This document shows, piece by piece, positions 29,197 through 38,058 of a stretch of DNA of 64,000 nucleotides. Position 1 is the stretch's first letter. Every line of letters begins with the position of its first letter. The stretch comes from Klebsiella aerogenes KCTC 2190 (GTDB lineage: Bacteria > Pseudomonadota > Gammaproteobacteria > Enterobacterales > Enterobacteriaceae). The notes under the pieces are model-generated. The model ran no database searches. It was not told the DNA's origin and worked only from the letters and a program-made list of their open reading frames with translations. Position numbers and translations under genes: made by a program. The stretch spans positions 2,542,001 to 2,606,000 of the forward strand of contig NC_015663.1 in NCBI RefSeq assembly GCF_000215745.1, in the 5' to 3' direction.

Positions 29197-30441
29197 ATGT
29201 CACAGGCTAACCTTAGCGAAACGTTGTTTAAACCCCGATTCAAATACCCGGAAACCTCAACGCTGGTCCGTCGGTTTTCATCCGGCCAGCATCAGGGCAT
29301 GCAGACCGCGCTGAGCGGTAATCACGTCGATCACTGGTATCGCTTAATCAATCGCCTGATGTGGATCTGGCGCGGCGTCTCGCCGCAGGAGATATGGGAT
29401 GTCCAGGCGCGCATCGTGATGAGCGATGCCGAGCGCTCTGACCCGGAGCTCTACGATACGGTGATTGGCTATCGCGGCGGCAACTGGGTGTATGAGTGGA
29501 CTAAACAAGCGATGATGTGGCAGCAAAAAGCGACTCAGGAAGCCGATCCTTTGCAGAGCGGTCGCCACTGGTTGCACGCCTCCAACCTCTATAGCATCGC
29601 CGCCTACCCGCATATCAAGGGCGATGGGCTGGCCGATCAGGCGCAGACGCTGGCCAATCGCGCCTATGAAGAGGCGGCGCAACGTCTGCCGGGCGAGCTG
29701 CGGGAACTGGAATTCGCTATCCCCGGCGGCGCCCCGGTGACGGGCTTCCTGCATATGCCGAAAGGCGAAGGCCCGTTTCCGACGGTGCTGATGTGCGGCG
29801 GTCTGGATTCGCTGCAAACCGATTATTACAGCCTGTATGAGAAGTATTTTGCTCCGCTGGGGATCGCCATGCTGACGCTGGACATGCCGTCCATCGGTTT
29901 CTCAACCAAGTGGACGTTGAGCCAGGACACCAGCATGCTGCATCAGTACGTGCTACAGCATCTGCAGAATGTCCCCTGGGTTGACCATACCCGGGTGGCG
30001 GCATTTGGTTTCCGCTTCGGCGCCAATATTGCGGTTCGTCTGGGGTATCTGGAGTCGCAGCGGCTGAAGGCGGTGGCCTGTCTGGGGCCGGTGGTGCACA
30101 ACCTGCTGGTGGATCCGCAGCTGATGGCGCGGGTGCCGGAGATGTTCCTCGATGTGCTGGCATCGCGTCTTGGCATGCACGATGCTTCCGACGAAGCGCT
30201 GCGCGTCGAACTTAACCGTTATTCATTAAAAACTCAGGGCTTGCTGGGCCGCCGTTGCCCTACGCCGATGCTCTCCGGCTACTGGAAAGACGATCCCTTT
30301 AGCCCCGAAGAGGAGTCGCGGTTAATCACCTCCTCCTCGGCGGATGGCAAGCTGCTGGAGATACCGTTTAAGCCGGTTTACCGTAATTTCGATCACGCAT
30401 TGCGTCAGATTGCCCGCTGGATCAACCATAGATTTGGTTAA
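29197..30441 (+). CDS. frsA: Fermentation-respiration switch protein FrsA
   Basis: This 414-residue alpha/beta-hydrolase-fold protein matches E. coli FrsA (YafA). In Vibrio and E. coli, FrsA has been linked to the balance between fermentation and respiration through unphosphorylated EIIA-Glc and to pyruvate metabolism; its catalytic role is disputed. The fold is visible from [20 protein letters not shown] near 200, [11 protein letters not shown] near 235 and the C-terminal FDHALRQI. The nucleophile-elbow position reads FGFRFGAN, without the usual serine. GGAGG lies before the ATG. Confidence 0.9.
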   Translation: MSQANLSETLFKPRFKYPETSTLVRRFSSGQHQGMQTALSGNHVDHWYRLINRLMWIWRGVSPQEIWDVQARIVMSDAERSDPELYDTVIGYRGGNWVYEWTKQAMMWQQKATQEADPLQSGRHWLHASNLYSIAAYPHIKGDGLADQAQTLANRAYEEAAQRLPGELRELEFAIPGGAPVTGFLHMPKGEGPFPTVLMCGGLDSLQTDYYSLYEKYFAPLGIAMLTLDMPSIGFSTKWTLSQDTSMLHQYVLQHLQNVPWVDHTRVAAFGFRFGANIAVRLGYLESQRLKAVACLGPVVHNLLVDPQLMARVPEMFLDVLASRLGMHDASDEALRVELNRYSLKTQGLLGRRCPTPMLSGYWKDDPFSPEEESRLITSSSADGKLLEIPFKPVYRNFDHALRQIARWINHRFG

Positions 30442-30498
30442 TATATTGCTAAATTTTATTGGTTTGGTAAAACAGTTGCATCACTAAAGGAGATCGCA

Positions 30499-30897
30499 AT
30501 GACGTTACCGAGTGGACACCTGAAAAGTAAGCTGATTAAAAAATTCACGGCGCTAGGCCCCTATATCCGTGAAGGGCAGTGTGAAGAGAACCGCTTTTTT
30601 TTCGACTGCCTGGCAGTTTGCGTCAACGTTAAACCAGCGCCGGAGAAGCGGGAATTCTGGGGCTGGTGGATGGAAATGGAAGCACAGGAATCTCGTTTCA
30701 CTTATAGCTACCAGTTCGGCCTGTTCGATAAAGAGGGTGACTGGCAAGCGGTCGACATCGACGATCCCGAGGTTCGTGAAAGACTCGAAAAAACGCTGCG
30801 TGAGTTCCACGAGCGCGCTGCGGCGCTGCTGGCAACGTTCAATCTGAAACTCGAACCGGCTGACGATTTCAGCGAACCGGTTCGCCTGCGCGCGTAA
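30499..30897 (+). CDS. crl: Sigma factor-binding protein Crl
   Basis: This 132-residue cytoplasmic protein binds sigma-S and promotes its assembly with core RNA polymerase, raising expression of stationary-phase genes such as curli. The Crl-family segments [21 protein letters not shown] and [14 protein letters not shown] are present. AAAGGAG lies 8 nt before the ATG. The csiD operon later in this window is a sigma-S-type target in E. coli. In E. coli crl is followed by phoE and proBA; here the exopolysaccharide operon follows. Confidence 0.95.
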   Translation: MTLPSGHLKSKLIKKFTALGPYIREGQCEENRFFFDCLAVCVNVKPAPEKREFWGWWMEMEAQESRFTYSYQFGLFDKEGDWQAVDIDDPEVRERLEKTLREFHERAAALLATFNLKLEPADDFSEPVRLRA

Positions 30898-30910
30898 ACC
30901 CGGCTTTTGG

Positions 30911-30939
30911 CATCCGCTTCCTGCCGCGGGAAGCGGATG
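30911..30939. terminator. Hairpin between crl and the exopolysaccharide operon
   Basis: CATCCGCTTCC pairs with GGAAGCGGATG around TGCCGCG. It lies between two convergent gene ends. T tracts are absent, so it is called as a weak bidirectional terminator. Confidence 0.55.
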
Positions 30940-30984
30940 ACCGCCAACGATGATACTTGACATCAGGTCACGGCGCTTCAGCCG

Positions 30985-31506
30985 TTATTCCTGCACTTCG
31001 CGATGAGTTGACAACACCCGGAATGGCTGGCCGACCACTACCTGCCCGGCGGCCAGATCTTTCGTCACCACGGTACCCGCGCCAATTTTGACATTATCAC
31101 CCAACGTCACCGGGCCGATGACCACCACGTGGGCGCCGAATTCGACGTTATTGCCAATCATCGGGCTTGCCCCTTCGCGGCCTTCGCTATCCGTCAGGCT
31201 GCCGATGGTGGCTCCCTGACGCAGGATACAGTTTTCACCGATGACGGTGCCGCGGTTGAGGACGATGCAGTGTGGATGGTACAGCCTCAACCCGTAGCCG
31301 ATCCGCGTTTGCCACGGTAGTTCGACGCAAAACAGACACTCGTTAATCAGTTTATTGAGAATAACGAATGGAATGCCGAGCAGCTTGTAAAACGGGTTGC
31401 GGCTGCGATACATCGTCGCGAGGCGATAGAGCAGAATCGCGATTTTCGCCTTCATACTGCCGGTATGTTTGATCTCGCGGCGGACCTGGCTGATGGCATT
31501 AGGCAT
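30985..31506 (-). CDS. Serine acetyltransferase-like hexapeptide acyltransferase (EPS)
   Basis: This 173-residue protein has left-handed beta-helix hexapeptide repeats from about residue 80 to 150 (GTVIGENCILRQGATIG, then NVKIGAGTVVTKD). An N-terminal helical region of about 65 residues resembles CysE/WcaB-type acetyltransferases. As the last gene of the operon it probably O-acetylates a sugar of the exopolysaccharide. GGAG lies 6 nt before the ATG, and 11 nt separate it from the preceding gene. Confidence 0.8.
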   Translation of the reverse strand: MPNAISQVRREIKHTGSMKAKIAILLYRLATMYRSRNPFYKLLGIPFVILNKLINECLFCVELPWQTRIGYGLRLYHPHCIVLNRGTVIGENCILRQGATIGSLTDSEGREGASPMIGNNVEFGAHVVVIGPVTLGDNVKIGAGTVVTKDLAAGQVVVGQPFRVLSTHREVQE

Positions 31507-31517
31507 GAATTCTCCGT

Positions 31518-32933
31518 TTACTTAAGGGAAAAGGTGGTCAGTTGATACCAGCCGTCGGCGGTTTTACCCTGGTTGGCCAGCAGCAGCCGCGGCTTACCCT
31601 GGGCATCGGTGATGGCGGTCTGCAACGCGTAATCGCCGGCGGGCAGCGAGGCGGGTAGCGTGAGAGTGACAGTGCTTTGCATCTCCCCCGGCAGCCAGCG
31701 GCGCACGTCATCCTGGGTTTTTACCTGGGTAACCGTGGCGCCGGCGGCGTTGACCACGCGCCATTGTACCGGGTAGAACAGGTAGGCCGGGGCGACGCCA
31801 TCATTACGCCAGGTAACACTGACCGCTAACGGCTTACCAGCCTTAACCGGCGTTTCGAAGGCGAGTTTGTTGACCCGGAAACGGTAGCCGATTCGCAGTA
31901 AGGCTTTATCGACAATATCGCGGTATTCCGGCGGAATCGGTCGTGATTTCAGGTTCAGGCTGCTGGCGTGTTGCTGTAGCGCCCAGTCGAAGGTGGCCTG
32001 CACCTCTTCACGCGTGTAGTGCTGTACGCTCTGCCATTCGCTCATATAGCCGCAGATCTCAAGGCTGACGGGCGCCCGTTTCCAGCTATCGACAAACCCC
32101 GGCGCCGCGGCCTGAGCGGCGGCCAGACGCTGCGGATAATCATCGCGCATATGGCTCCATTCGCTGGAGAAGTTATGCCAGTCGCCCCAGCAGTCCGCCC
32201 GCCAGCCCGCGCCGCGGCGGCTGGCCCAGGCCAGCGAATCGCCGCCGCTAATCAGCATGACTTTCGGCGTTTTCGGGAAGCTATCGAAATGCATATCAAC
32301 ATAGCGATTGAGCTGCTCCGGCGTGTACTTCTCCATTAACGGCGGAATCTCGCTAAAGTTGGAGTTGTGCCATTCGCCCCAGGAGCCGACCATGCCGATA
32401 TCGATAAAGGCCAGTTCCGGGTTGCCGTCATAGCGCTGACCGAGGGCATTCAGCAGTTTCTGCGCATAGGCGATAAAAGTTGGATCGCTGAGATCCGGCA
32501 CGAAGGTTTTACCGTCGGCGACCCACTGTCCTTTGATCCCTTTGGCGATCAGCCAGTCGGGAATTTTCGATCCCGTTTGCGGCTCGTCGAGCGCCATTAC
32601 CCGCAGGCCGACGTTCATGGCTGGCTGATGGCTGGCGGCGACGCTAAAAGCATTATCGATCGGCGCGAAATTGTAGACCCCTTCCTGTGGCTCCAGCTCG
32701 CTCCAGTAGAAGCGATCGTATTCAAAACCGGTATCGGGATACTCGGCGCGGGTCGGTTTTTCACCATAGCCATCATGAAAGCTGGCGACGCCGATGCCCG
32801 GATTGGTGAGCAGGCCATCGAAAGGAGGCGGGGTGATGACCGTGGTTTGCGCGCCAACGGATGCTGACGCCAGCGCGCTGGCCAGTAGCAGGGCGCGAAA
32901 CAGAGGAGCGCTATGCAGAGATAATATCGCCAT
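31518..32933 (-). CDS. Secreted DUF4832-like protein (putative glycoside-hydrolase fold)
   Basis: This 471-residue exported protein has a signal peptide ending near residue 28 (SASVGA). Residues 30-330 look like a TIM-barrel glycosidase-type domain with acidic clusters (YWSELEPQEGVYNF; FIDIGMVGSWGEWH; SLEICGYMSEWQS). A beta-sandwich DUF4832-type domain covers about 340-470. The ATG at 32933 replaces a TTG two codons earlier. Inside an exopolysaccharide operon it is a candidate periplasmic hydrolase or polysaccharide-modifying enzyme. Family membership is from memory and the catalytic residues are not proven. Confidence 0.65.
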   Translation of the reverse strand: MAILSLHSAPLFRALLLASALASASVGAQTTVITPPPFDGLLTNPGIGVASFHDGYGEKPTRAEYPDTGFEYDRFYWSELEPQEGVYNFAPIDNAFSVAASHQPAMNVGLRVMALDEPQTGSKIPDWLIAKGIKGQWVADGKTFVPDLSDPTFIAYAQKLLNALGQRYDGNPELAFIDIGMVGSWGEWHNSNFSEIPPLMEKYTPEQLNRYVDMHFDSFPKTPKVMLISGGDSLAWASRRGAGWRADCWGDWHNFSSEWSHMRDDYPQRLAAAQAAAPGFVDSWKRAPVSLEICGYMSEWQSVQHYTREEVQATFDWALQQHASSLNLKSRPIPPEYRDIVDKALLRIGYRFRVNKLAFETPVKAGKPLAVSVTWRNDGVAPAYLFYPVQWRVVNAAGATVTQVKTQDDVRRWLPGEMQSTVTLTLPASLPAGDYALQTAITDAQGKPRLLLANQGKTADGWYQLTTFSLK

Positions 32934-32940
32934 ACTCAAT

Positions 32941-33354
32941 TCACTTTGTCATGTGGTCATGAAGATTAACAAACCACGTCCAGATACCGACGTGGAAATT
33001 TTTAAATACATCAATGCCTAACGCTGATTTCAACATATAGAGCGCCAGTAGGATCGACAGCAGGGCGAACACCACGCCAAGCGTAATCAGCAGCGTCGCG
33101 AAGATGCGTCCGAACAGAGTGCTTTCGCGCGAAACTTTGCGCAGATCCCGACCAAAAAGAAATACCACGAAATAGCGGCGATGCAGGAAGGGAAAGCTGT
33201 GGCGAAAATCGATGCGATGGCGTGACGCCAGGTTGGCGCGCACCAACGCCTGCTCGATTCCCCGTTTCTGCTCCGCGGTTAATGAGGTTTCAACCTCCTG
33301 GTCAAGCGCGGCATAGAAGCGCTCGACCACCAGTTCTGCTGTAGATTTCGGCAC
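32941..33354 (-). CDS. Small membrane protein of unknown function (EPS operon)
   Basis: This 137-residue protein is not recognised. It has a soluble N-terminal part of about 80 residues (acidic, then basic: RHRIDFRHSFPFLHRRYFV), one long hydrophobic segment at about 83-112, and a short tail. The GTG at 33354 was chosen because AGCAGG lies 7 nt upstream and 11 nt separate it from the preceding gene; the open frame to 33582 overlaps the glycosyltransferase. Its place between glycosyltransferases and the secreted protein suggests a role in assembly or modification. Confidence 0.6.
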   Translation of the reverse strand: MPKSTAELVVERFYAALDQEVETSLTAEQKRGIEQALVRANLASRHRIDFRHSFPFLHRRYFVVFLFGRDLRKVSRESTLFGRIFATLLITLGVVFALLSILLALYMLKSALGIDVFKNFHVGIWTWFVNLHDHMTK

Positions 33355-33365
33355 GAGTAACCTGC

Positions 33366-34466
33366 TTACGTTAAGCGCTGATAGACTTGCGCGGTTTGCG
33401 CGGCGATTTCCGGCCAGCGGTACTTCGGCATAAACTGGCTGTAATCCGCTTTTTCTCCTGCGACCCATTGTTGCAGTTTCTGCGTCAGACCCGGAACGTT
33501 GCCGACGGGAAAGTAGTCCGCTGGCGGCAGGCCAATTTCTAGGTTGGCCGGAATGTCGCTGACCACCACCGGCAGTGACCACGACATGGCCTCCAGCAGC
33601 GCGATCGGCAATCCTTCATGATAAGAGGGCAGCACGAATAGCCCGGCCTGCGAGAACAGCGTATGCAGCGGCGCGCCGCTGATAAAGCCTGTGAGGATGA
33701 CGTTTGGCGTGGCGGTCGCCTGTTGCTTCAGGCGCTCGCTATATTCATCGGCGTGGTCGGCATCGCCAATGAGCACCAGCGGTACCGAACACCCGGCGGC
33801 GGCATAGGCGGCAACGAGATCGTGCAGTCCTTTCTCTTCGACAAAACGGGCCACGGCAACGATATACTGGCCCGGTTTTAGACCGTATTTATCGAGGATC
33901 TCTGCCTGCCGATCCGCAGGAGGCAGGTCGGCCTGACGCACGCCGTTGTAGATAACATGGGCGTTATGGCGGCCATGCTTGTGCTTAATCAGATTATTGA
34001 TGACCTCGGAAATGACGATCACTTCATTGGCGTATTTCACCGCCCATTTTTCGCCAAGGCGCAGCATCTCTTTGGCCATCCGGCCCCATTTCTGCCGATC
34101 GTAATCCGGGCCATGATGGGTAAAGACGACGCGTTTTCCCAGCAGACGCAGCAACGGCACCACCAGGCCGGGGCCGACGGCGTGAACGTGAACCACGTTG
34201 GAGCCGTCGAATAAGGTACTGAACGCCGCCAGCGCCGAGTGAATAATAGCCTCGAATTTACGGCTTTTCGGCGCCCACAGACTCTTGAGTTTAACGCCCT
34301 GATATTCGCTGCGTCGGTAGTTCACATAGGGCGAGCGGGCGATCACGCAGACTTCCGCGCTGCCCTGGCGATAGATTTCCGGGTATAAATTCTGGCAGTG
34401 AGTTTCGACGCCGCCCTGCACATCGGGGATCCCGCGCGTGCCTAATACCGTGACGTTGATGGTCAT
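33366..34466 (-). CDS. Glycosyltransferase family 4 (EPS)
   Basis: This 366-residue GT-B glycosyltransferase shows the N-terminal GTRGIPDVQGGVETHC segment (residues 9-24) common in rhamnosyl- and related transferases. The GT4 donor-site motif PSYHEGLPIALLEAM lies near residues 278-292. It probably adds one sugar to the lipid-linked repeat unit on the cytoplasmic face. The start overlaps the previous gene by 4 nt (ATGA), consistent with coupled translation. Confidence 0.85.
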   Translation of the reverse strand: MTINVTVLGTRGIPDVQGGVETHCQNLYPEIYRQGSAEVCVIARSPYVNYRRSEYQGVKLKSLWAPKSRKFEAIIHSALAAFSTLFDGSNVVHVHAVGPGLVVPLLRLLGKRVVFTHHGPDYDRQKWGRMAKEMLRLGEKWAVKYANEVIVISEVINNLIKHKHGRHNAHVIYNGVRQADLPPADRQAEILDKYGLKPGQYIVAVARFVEEKGLHDLVAAYAAAGCSVPLVLIGDADHADEYSERLKQQATATPNVILTGFISGAPLHTLFSQAGLFVLPSYHEGLPIALLEAMSWSLPVVVSDIPANLEIGLPPADYFPVGNVPGLTQKLQQWVAGEKADYSQFMPKYRWPEIAAQTAQVYQRLT

Positions 34467-35677
34467 TTTTTCTCCCCGACAAGTTGTTCATAAAGCGCCT
34501 GCAGCACCTGCATGTGGCGGGCGAGATCGTATTTTTCTTCCAGCCGCTGGCGGGCGTTAATTCCCATATTGCGGGCCAGCTCAGGGTCTGCAGCCAGTTT
34601 GTCCATCAGTTGCGCCAGCGCGTCGCTATTGCCGGGTTCAACCAGATAGCCGTCGACGCCGTCACGGATCTGTTCCGGGATACCGCCAATATTGCCGCCG
34701 ATCACCGGGCGGCCAAAAGCCATGGCTTCGAGCACCGACATGGAGCAGTTTTCATAATATTCAGAGGGGACGACTACCGCTCGGGCCCCGCGAATAAGGT
34801 TATTCAGCTCCTCGCCGTGTTTCATATAGCCGAGGAACTGCGGGCCGTTGAAGCGCGCGCGTAGGTCTGCGCCCAATGGGCCATCGCCGACAATCTTAAG
34901 CGGCATCGCCTCCTGCATTTTTTGCTGCGCCTGCGCCAGAGTCGGTACGCCTTTTTCCCGGCTCAGACGGCCAATATAGAGAAAATAGTCGCCCGCAGTT
35001 TCGCCGGGGACGGTGCTATTGGCATCAATACCGTTGACGATCACTTCAATGCGGGCGTCGGGCAGCTTACGCAGCAGGGTCTGGCGCATAAACTCGCTTG
35101 GGGCGATGATACAGTCGAGCATGGCGTAATTTTTGGCGAACTTCTGCCAGTAGGCCTCCAACGATAGCAGCAGACTTTTGAAAGTATCGCCCTGCTGGCA
35201 GCGGTGACGAAAAGCGTTGATCACTGACCCGGTCAGACACTCTTCGCAGACATGACCATCGCGCAGCATGGTGTACGAAGGACAGACGATTTTGTAATCG
35301 TGGGCGGTGAGTACCGTTTTGCAGCCAAAGCGTTTCGCCACGCCGATAACGGCAGGCGTAAGCTGATGATAGATATTATGAAAATGAACAATATCCGGCC
35401 GCTCGCGCAACAAAAGCGTGTTGAGCTTCGCGCAGGCCTCGGCATTATAAATAAAGTCCACCCCAGCTTTGATTTTGCTCATCAGGCCGTGGCTGTCGTG
35501 GTAATCGACGTTATGGACGAAAAATTCCTCCCACGGCGACGGTTTATTTTCCGCGTGCAGCATGCTGAAGTCGACCACCTGGTAGCCGGCTTGCAGCATC
35601 GCGTCGCGTTCCTGAAAATAAACGGTTTCCGCGCCGCCTTTGATAAAGAAGAATTTGTTAACGAAGAGAATTTTCAT
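34463..35677 (-). CDS. Glycosyltransferase family 4 (EPS)
   Basis: This 404-residue GT-B enzyme starts MKILFVNKFFFIKGGAET, an N-terminal acceptor-side motif. The donor-site signature PSEYYENCSMSVLEAMAFGRPVI lies near 310-332. A CxxC-rich segment (VCEECLTGS near 140) is typical of one GT4 subgroup. The ATG at 35677 was chosen over 35689 by homology to family N-termini. It overlaps the preceding GT2 gene by 20 nt. The sugar specificity is unknown. Confidence 0.83.
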   Translation of the reverse strand: MKILFVNKFFFIKGGAETVYFQERDAMLQAGYQVVDFSMLHAENKPSPWEEFFVHNVDYHDSHGLMSKIKAGVDFIYNAEACAKLNTLLLRERPDIVHFHNIYHQLTPAVIGVAKRFGCKTVLTAHDYKIVCPSYTMLRDGHVCEECLTGSVINAFRHRCQQGDTFKSLLLSLEAYWQKFAKNYAMLDCIIAPSEFMRQTLLRKLPDARIEVIVNGIDANSTVPGETAGDYFLYIGRLSREKGVPTLAQAQQKMQEAMPLKIVGDGPLGADLRARFNGPQFLGYMKHGEELNNLIRGARAVVVPSEYYENCSMSVLEAMAFGRPVIGGNIGGIPEQIRDGVDGYLVEPGNSDALAQLMDKLAADPELARNMGINARQRLEEKYDLARHMQVLQALYEQLVGEKK

Positions 35678-36683
35678 TTTCAGTATCAATATGCTGTGGA
35701 TTCGAGACGGTCACCGCCGGGCGTTTCATCGGATCGCGCACTGAATTAATCACCCCGCGCAGCAGCCCCGCTGAAAATAGCGATAAGTTAATCGCGCTCT
35801 GCACGCCATCGCGCAGCGATTTATTTTTAATGGCCTTCAGAGCGATAAACGCCAGCAGCGGCAGCAGGGCAATGGCGATAACCTTGCCATTGAAGGTCAG
35901 TAGACAAATCAGTAAAACCAGCAGATAGAGGGTGAAGAGCAGCTCATTACGTACAATCCGCAGCGCCGCCGGGAAATGGGCTTTACCCCAGCAGTTTCGG
36001 AGCAACTCGCCCGGCGCCCACAGAAAGCCGTTCTTCCAACGGTAGGCCAGCATTTTAAAGGTTGGCATGGTGTAAGAAGCGTGGCTAAAGTAGGGTGCCG
36101 CCAGGCGATGCAGTTTGTAACCTGCTGCTTGTAAACGAATGCCCAGCTCCGCTTCTTCGTAGCCGTGCAGGTTGAGGTTGGTCAGATAGCCGATTTTCGC
36201 GATCGCTTCACGACGATACAGGCCGCCGCCGCCCAGATGATCGGTGTCGCCCTGTGGATAGATCAGATGCAGGCGCTGCTTGCGCGATTTGAACTCATAG
36301 TTAGAGGCATCATCCATCTCGACGCTGCCGGCGACTCCCGCGTACTCCGGATGCGTTTCCAGGAATTCGACCGCGGTATCCAGAAAGCCCGGCTCCAGCT
36401 CCATATCGCCATCCAGCAGCAGCAGATAATCGCCTTCGCTATACAGCCAGCCCAGCTGGTGGCCGATACCGCAGCAGCGGTCGGCGGCGTTATCCAGACA
36501 CACCACCATCGCGCCTTTCGCGATAGCCAGTTCGCGGGTGTTATCCGTTGATAAGCTGTCGGCGACGATGATTTGATGCGGGTACGGTTGCAGCTGTTTG
36601 CGCACGCTATCGATCGTTTTCTCGATGCCCTGCGCTTCGTTCAGGGTCTTGATGCTGACGGTAATGGATGGCGTTTTATTCAT
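35658..36683 (-). CDS. Glycosyltransferase family 2 (EPS)
   Basis: This 341-residue GT-A enzyme shows the nucleotide-binding start VSIKTLNEAQGIEKTIDSV and the metal motif LLLLDGDMELEPG near residues 88-100. HGYEEAELGIRL is the ED-type catalytic segment. One or two membrane segments at about 255-290 anchor it. The ATG at 36683 overlaps the end of the polymerase gene by 8 nt (ATGAATAA); a longer frame begins at 36725 inside that gene. Confidence 0.84.
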   Translation of the reverse strand: MNKTPSITVSIKTLNEAQGIEKTIDSVRKQLQPYPHQIIVADSLSTDNTRELAIAKGAMVVCLDNAADRCCGIGHQLGWLYSEGDYLLLLDGDMELEPGFLDTAVEFLETHPEYAGVAGSVEMDDASNYEFKSRKQRLHLIYPQGDTDHLGGGGLYRREAIAKIGYLTNLNLHGYEEAELGIRLQAAGYKLHRLAAPYFSHASYTMPTFKMLAYRWKNGFLWAPGELLRNCWGKAHFPAALRIVRNELLFTLYLLVLLICLLTFNGKVIAIALLPLLAFIALKAIKNKSLRDGVQSAINLSLFSAGLLRGVINSVRDPMKRPAVTVSNPQHIDTENENSLR

Positions 36684-38058
36684 AGTGGGTACCGGAGTTA
36701 AGACGGACAGCGCGGTGGATGACAATCAGCGCCCCAAGGGATAACCATAATAAAAACTGTAGCATGGGAATGATCATCAGGATCTGGCTGTAGGGCAGGC
36801 TGAGCAGACAGCCGATAACAAAAACGTAGAACGCCGGCGCCGCGCTAAGGAGTTGCAGATCCTCAAGCTTGAGATCGTGGCGCGAAAAGGTCTCTTTCGG
36901 CCGCATGGCGACCAGGATTGAGGCGATGGTGCCAATGAACAGAATGATGCCGATAATCCCCACTTCCCACAGCAGCATGCTTAAGGCGGTGGAATCGAGG
37001 ATCAGGTGATACCAGACGCCGATATAGCCCGGCGAGACGGTACTGCCGCTGTTGGTGGCGTTAAGGCCGTAACCAAACAGCATGCCGCCAGGACCAAATA
37101 GTTCGTTATGCTGCAGCCAGAAGAAGAGGGTGGTAAAACGCCCCAATTCGCCGCTGGGCATAATGTAGTTAGTATCAAAAATATAGCCCAGCGAATCGAT
37201 AAACACCGACAGCGCGCTTTTGGTCGGGTCGCCGCCGAAGGCCGAGGAATAGTTGGAGGCCAACACGGTAATGGCGACAAAAATTAATAGCGCCATGCCG
37301 GCGGCGATGATCAGCAGCGATCGCAGGCTAACTTTACTCACGCCGCTTACGTAGCCGGGCAGGATCCATAGCAGGGCCAGCAGGAACGGCGATAGAAGAA
37401 TGACGAATTTTACTTCCCCCACTACGCAGAGGAAGAAACCCAGCGCGATGTGGATCACCAGCGATTTAAATGAGCAGATGCCGTGCTTAAACTCTGACAC
37501 TTTCATAAGCATGATCAGCAGACAGAACATCCCCATAGCCGCGGTGTTGCCGCCGCCCATCGGGTCGCCGCCGAAAGTGCCGACCACCGAGTCCCATTTC
37601 TCATCTTCGCCGCGAAATGCCACCCGTTTAGGCACCACGAAAATCACCTGATAGATAGCGACCGGGATCTGCGCATAGTAGATCCAGTAGAAAAGCCGCG
37701 TCAGACGGTACAGCTGTGATTCACTAAACATGCCCAACAGCATGCAGAACATCAGCAGCGAGAGCGCCAGCTCGTTTTTAAAGCCGACGATGGCGGTGAC
37801 GACCCCTGACTGTAGTACCGTTGAGACCAGCCCGAGTACGATAAAGGTCAGATACAGCGCCAGTATTAGCTTTTCCCGCCCGGTGAGCGCCAGCGGCTGC
37901 GGGCGGCTCTGCATCAGGAGCAGCACCGCCATCACCAGCACCAGAAAAAATGGCAGCCACAGCACGGCCGCGATACCGGTGAAATACTGGACCGTACCGC
38001 AGAACACCAGCGTCATCAGGGCATAGGCTTCGAGATAGCGGCCGGTGTTTAGCTGCAT
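36676..38058 (-). CDS. Wzy-like polysaccharide polymerase
   Basis: This 460-residue integral membrane protein has about 11 predicted transmembrane segments and one large periplasmic loop at about 265-360, the layout of O-antigen polymerases and ligases. In a Wzx/Wzy pathway it joins lipid-linked repeats at the periplasmic face. Sequence conservation is always low in this family, so the call rests on topology and on its place next to a flippase and a co-polymerase. It overlaps the flippase gene by 10 nt. Confidence 0.78.
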   Translation of the reverse strand: MQLNTGRYLEAYALMTLVFCGTVQYFTGIAAVLWLPFFLVLVMAVLLLMQSRPQPLALTGREKLILALYLTFIVLGLVSTVLQSGVVTAIVGFKNELALSLLMFCMLLGMFSESQLYRLTRLFYWIYYAQIPVAIYQVIFVVPKRVAFRGEDEKWDSVVGTFGGDPMGGGNTAAMGMFCLLIMLMKVSEFKHGICSFKSLVIHIALGFFLCVVGEVKFVILLSPFLLALLWILPGYVSGVSKVSLRSLLIIAAGMALLIFVAITVLASNYSSAFGGDPTKSALSVFIDSLGYIFDTNYIMPSGELGRFTTLFFWLQHNELFGPGGMLFGYGLNATNSGSTVSPGYIGVWYHLILDSTALSMLLWEVGIIGIILFIGTIASILVAMRPKETFSRHDLKLEDLQLLSAAPAFYVFVIGCLLSLPYSQILMIIPMLQFLLWLSLGALIVIHRAVRLNSGTHYE

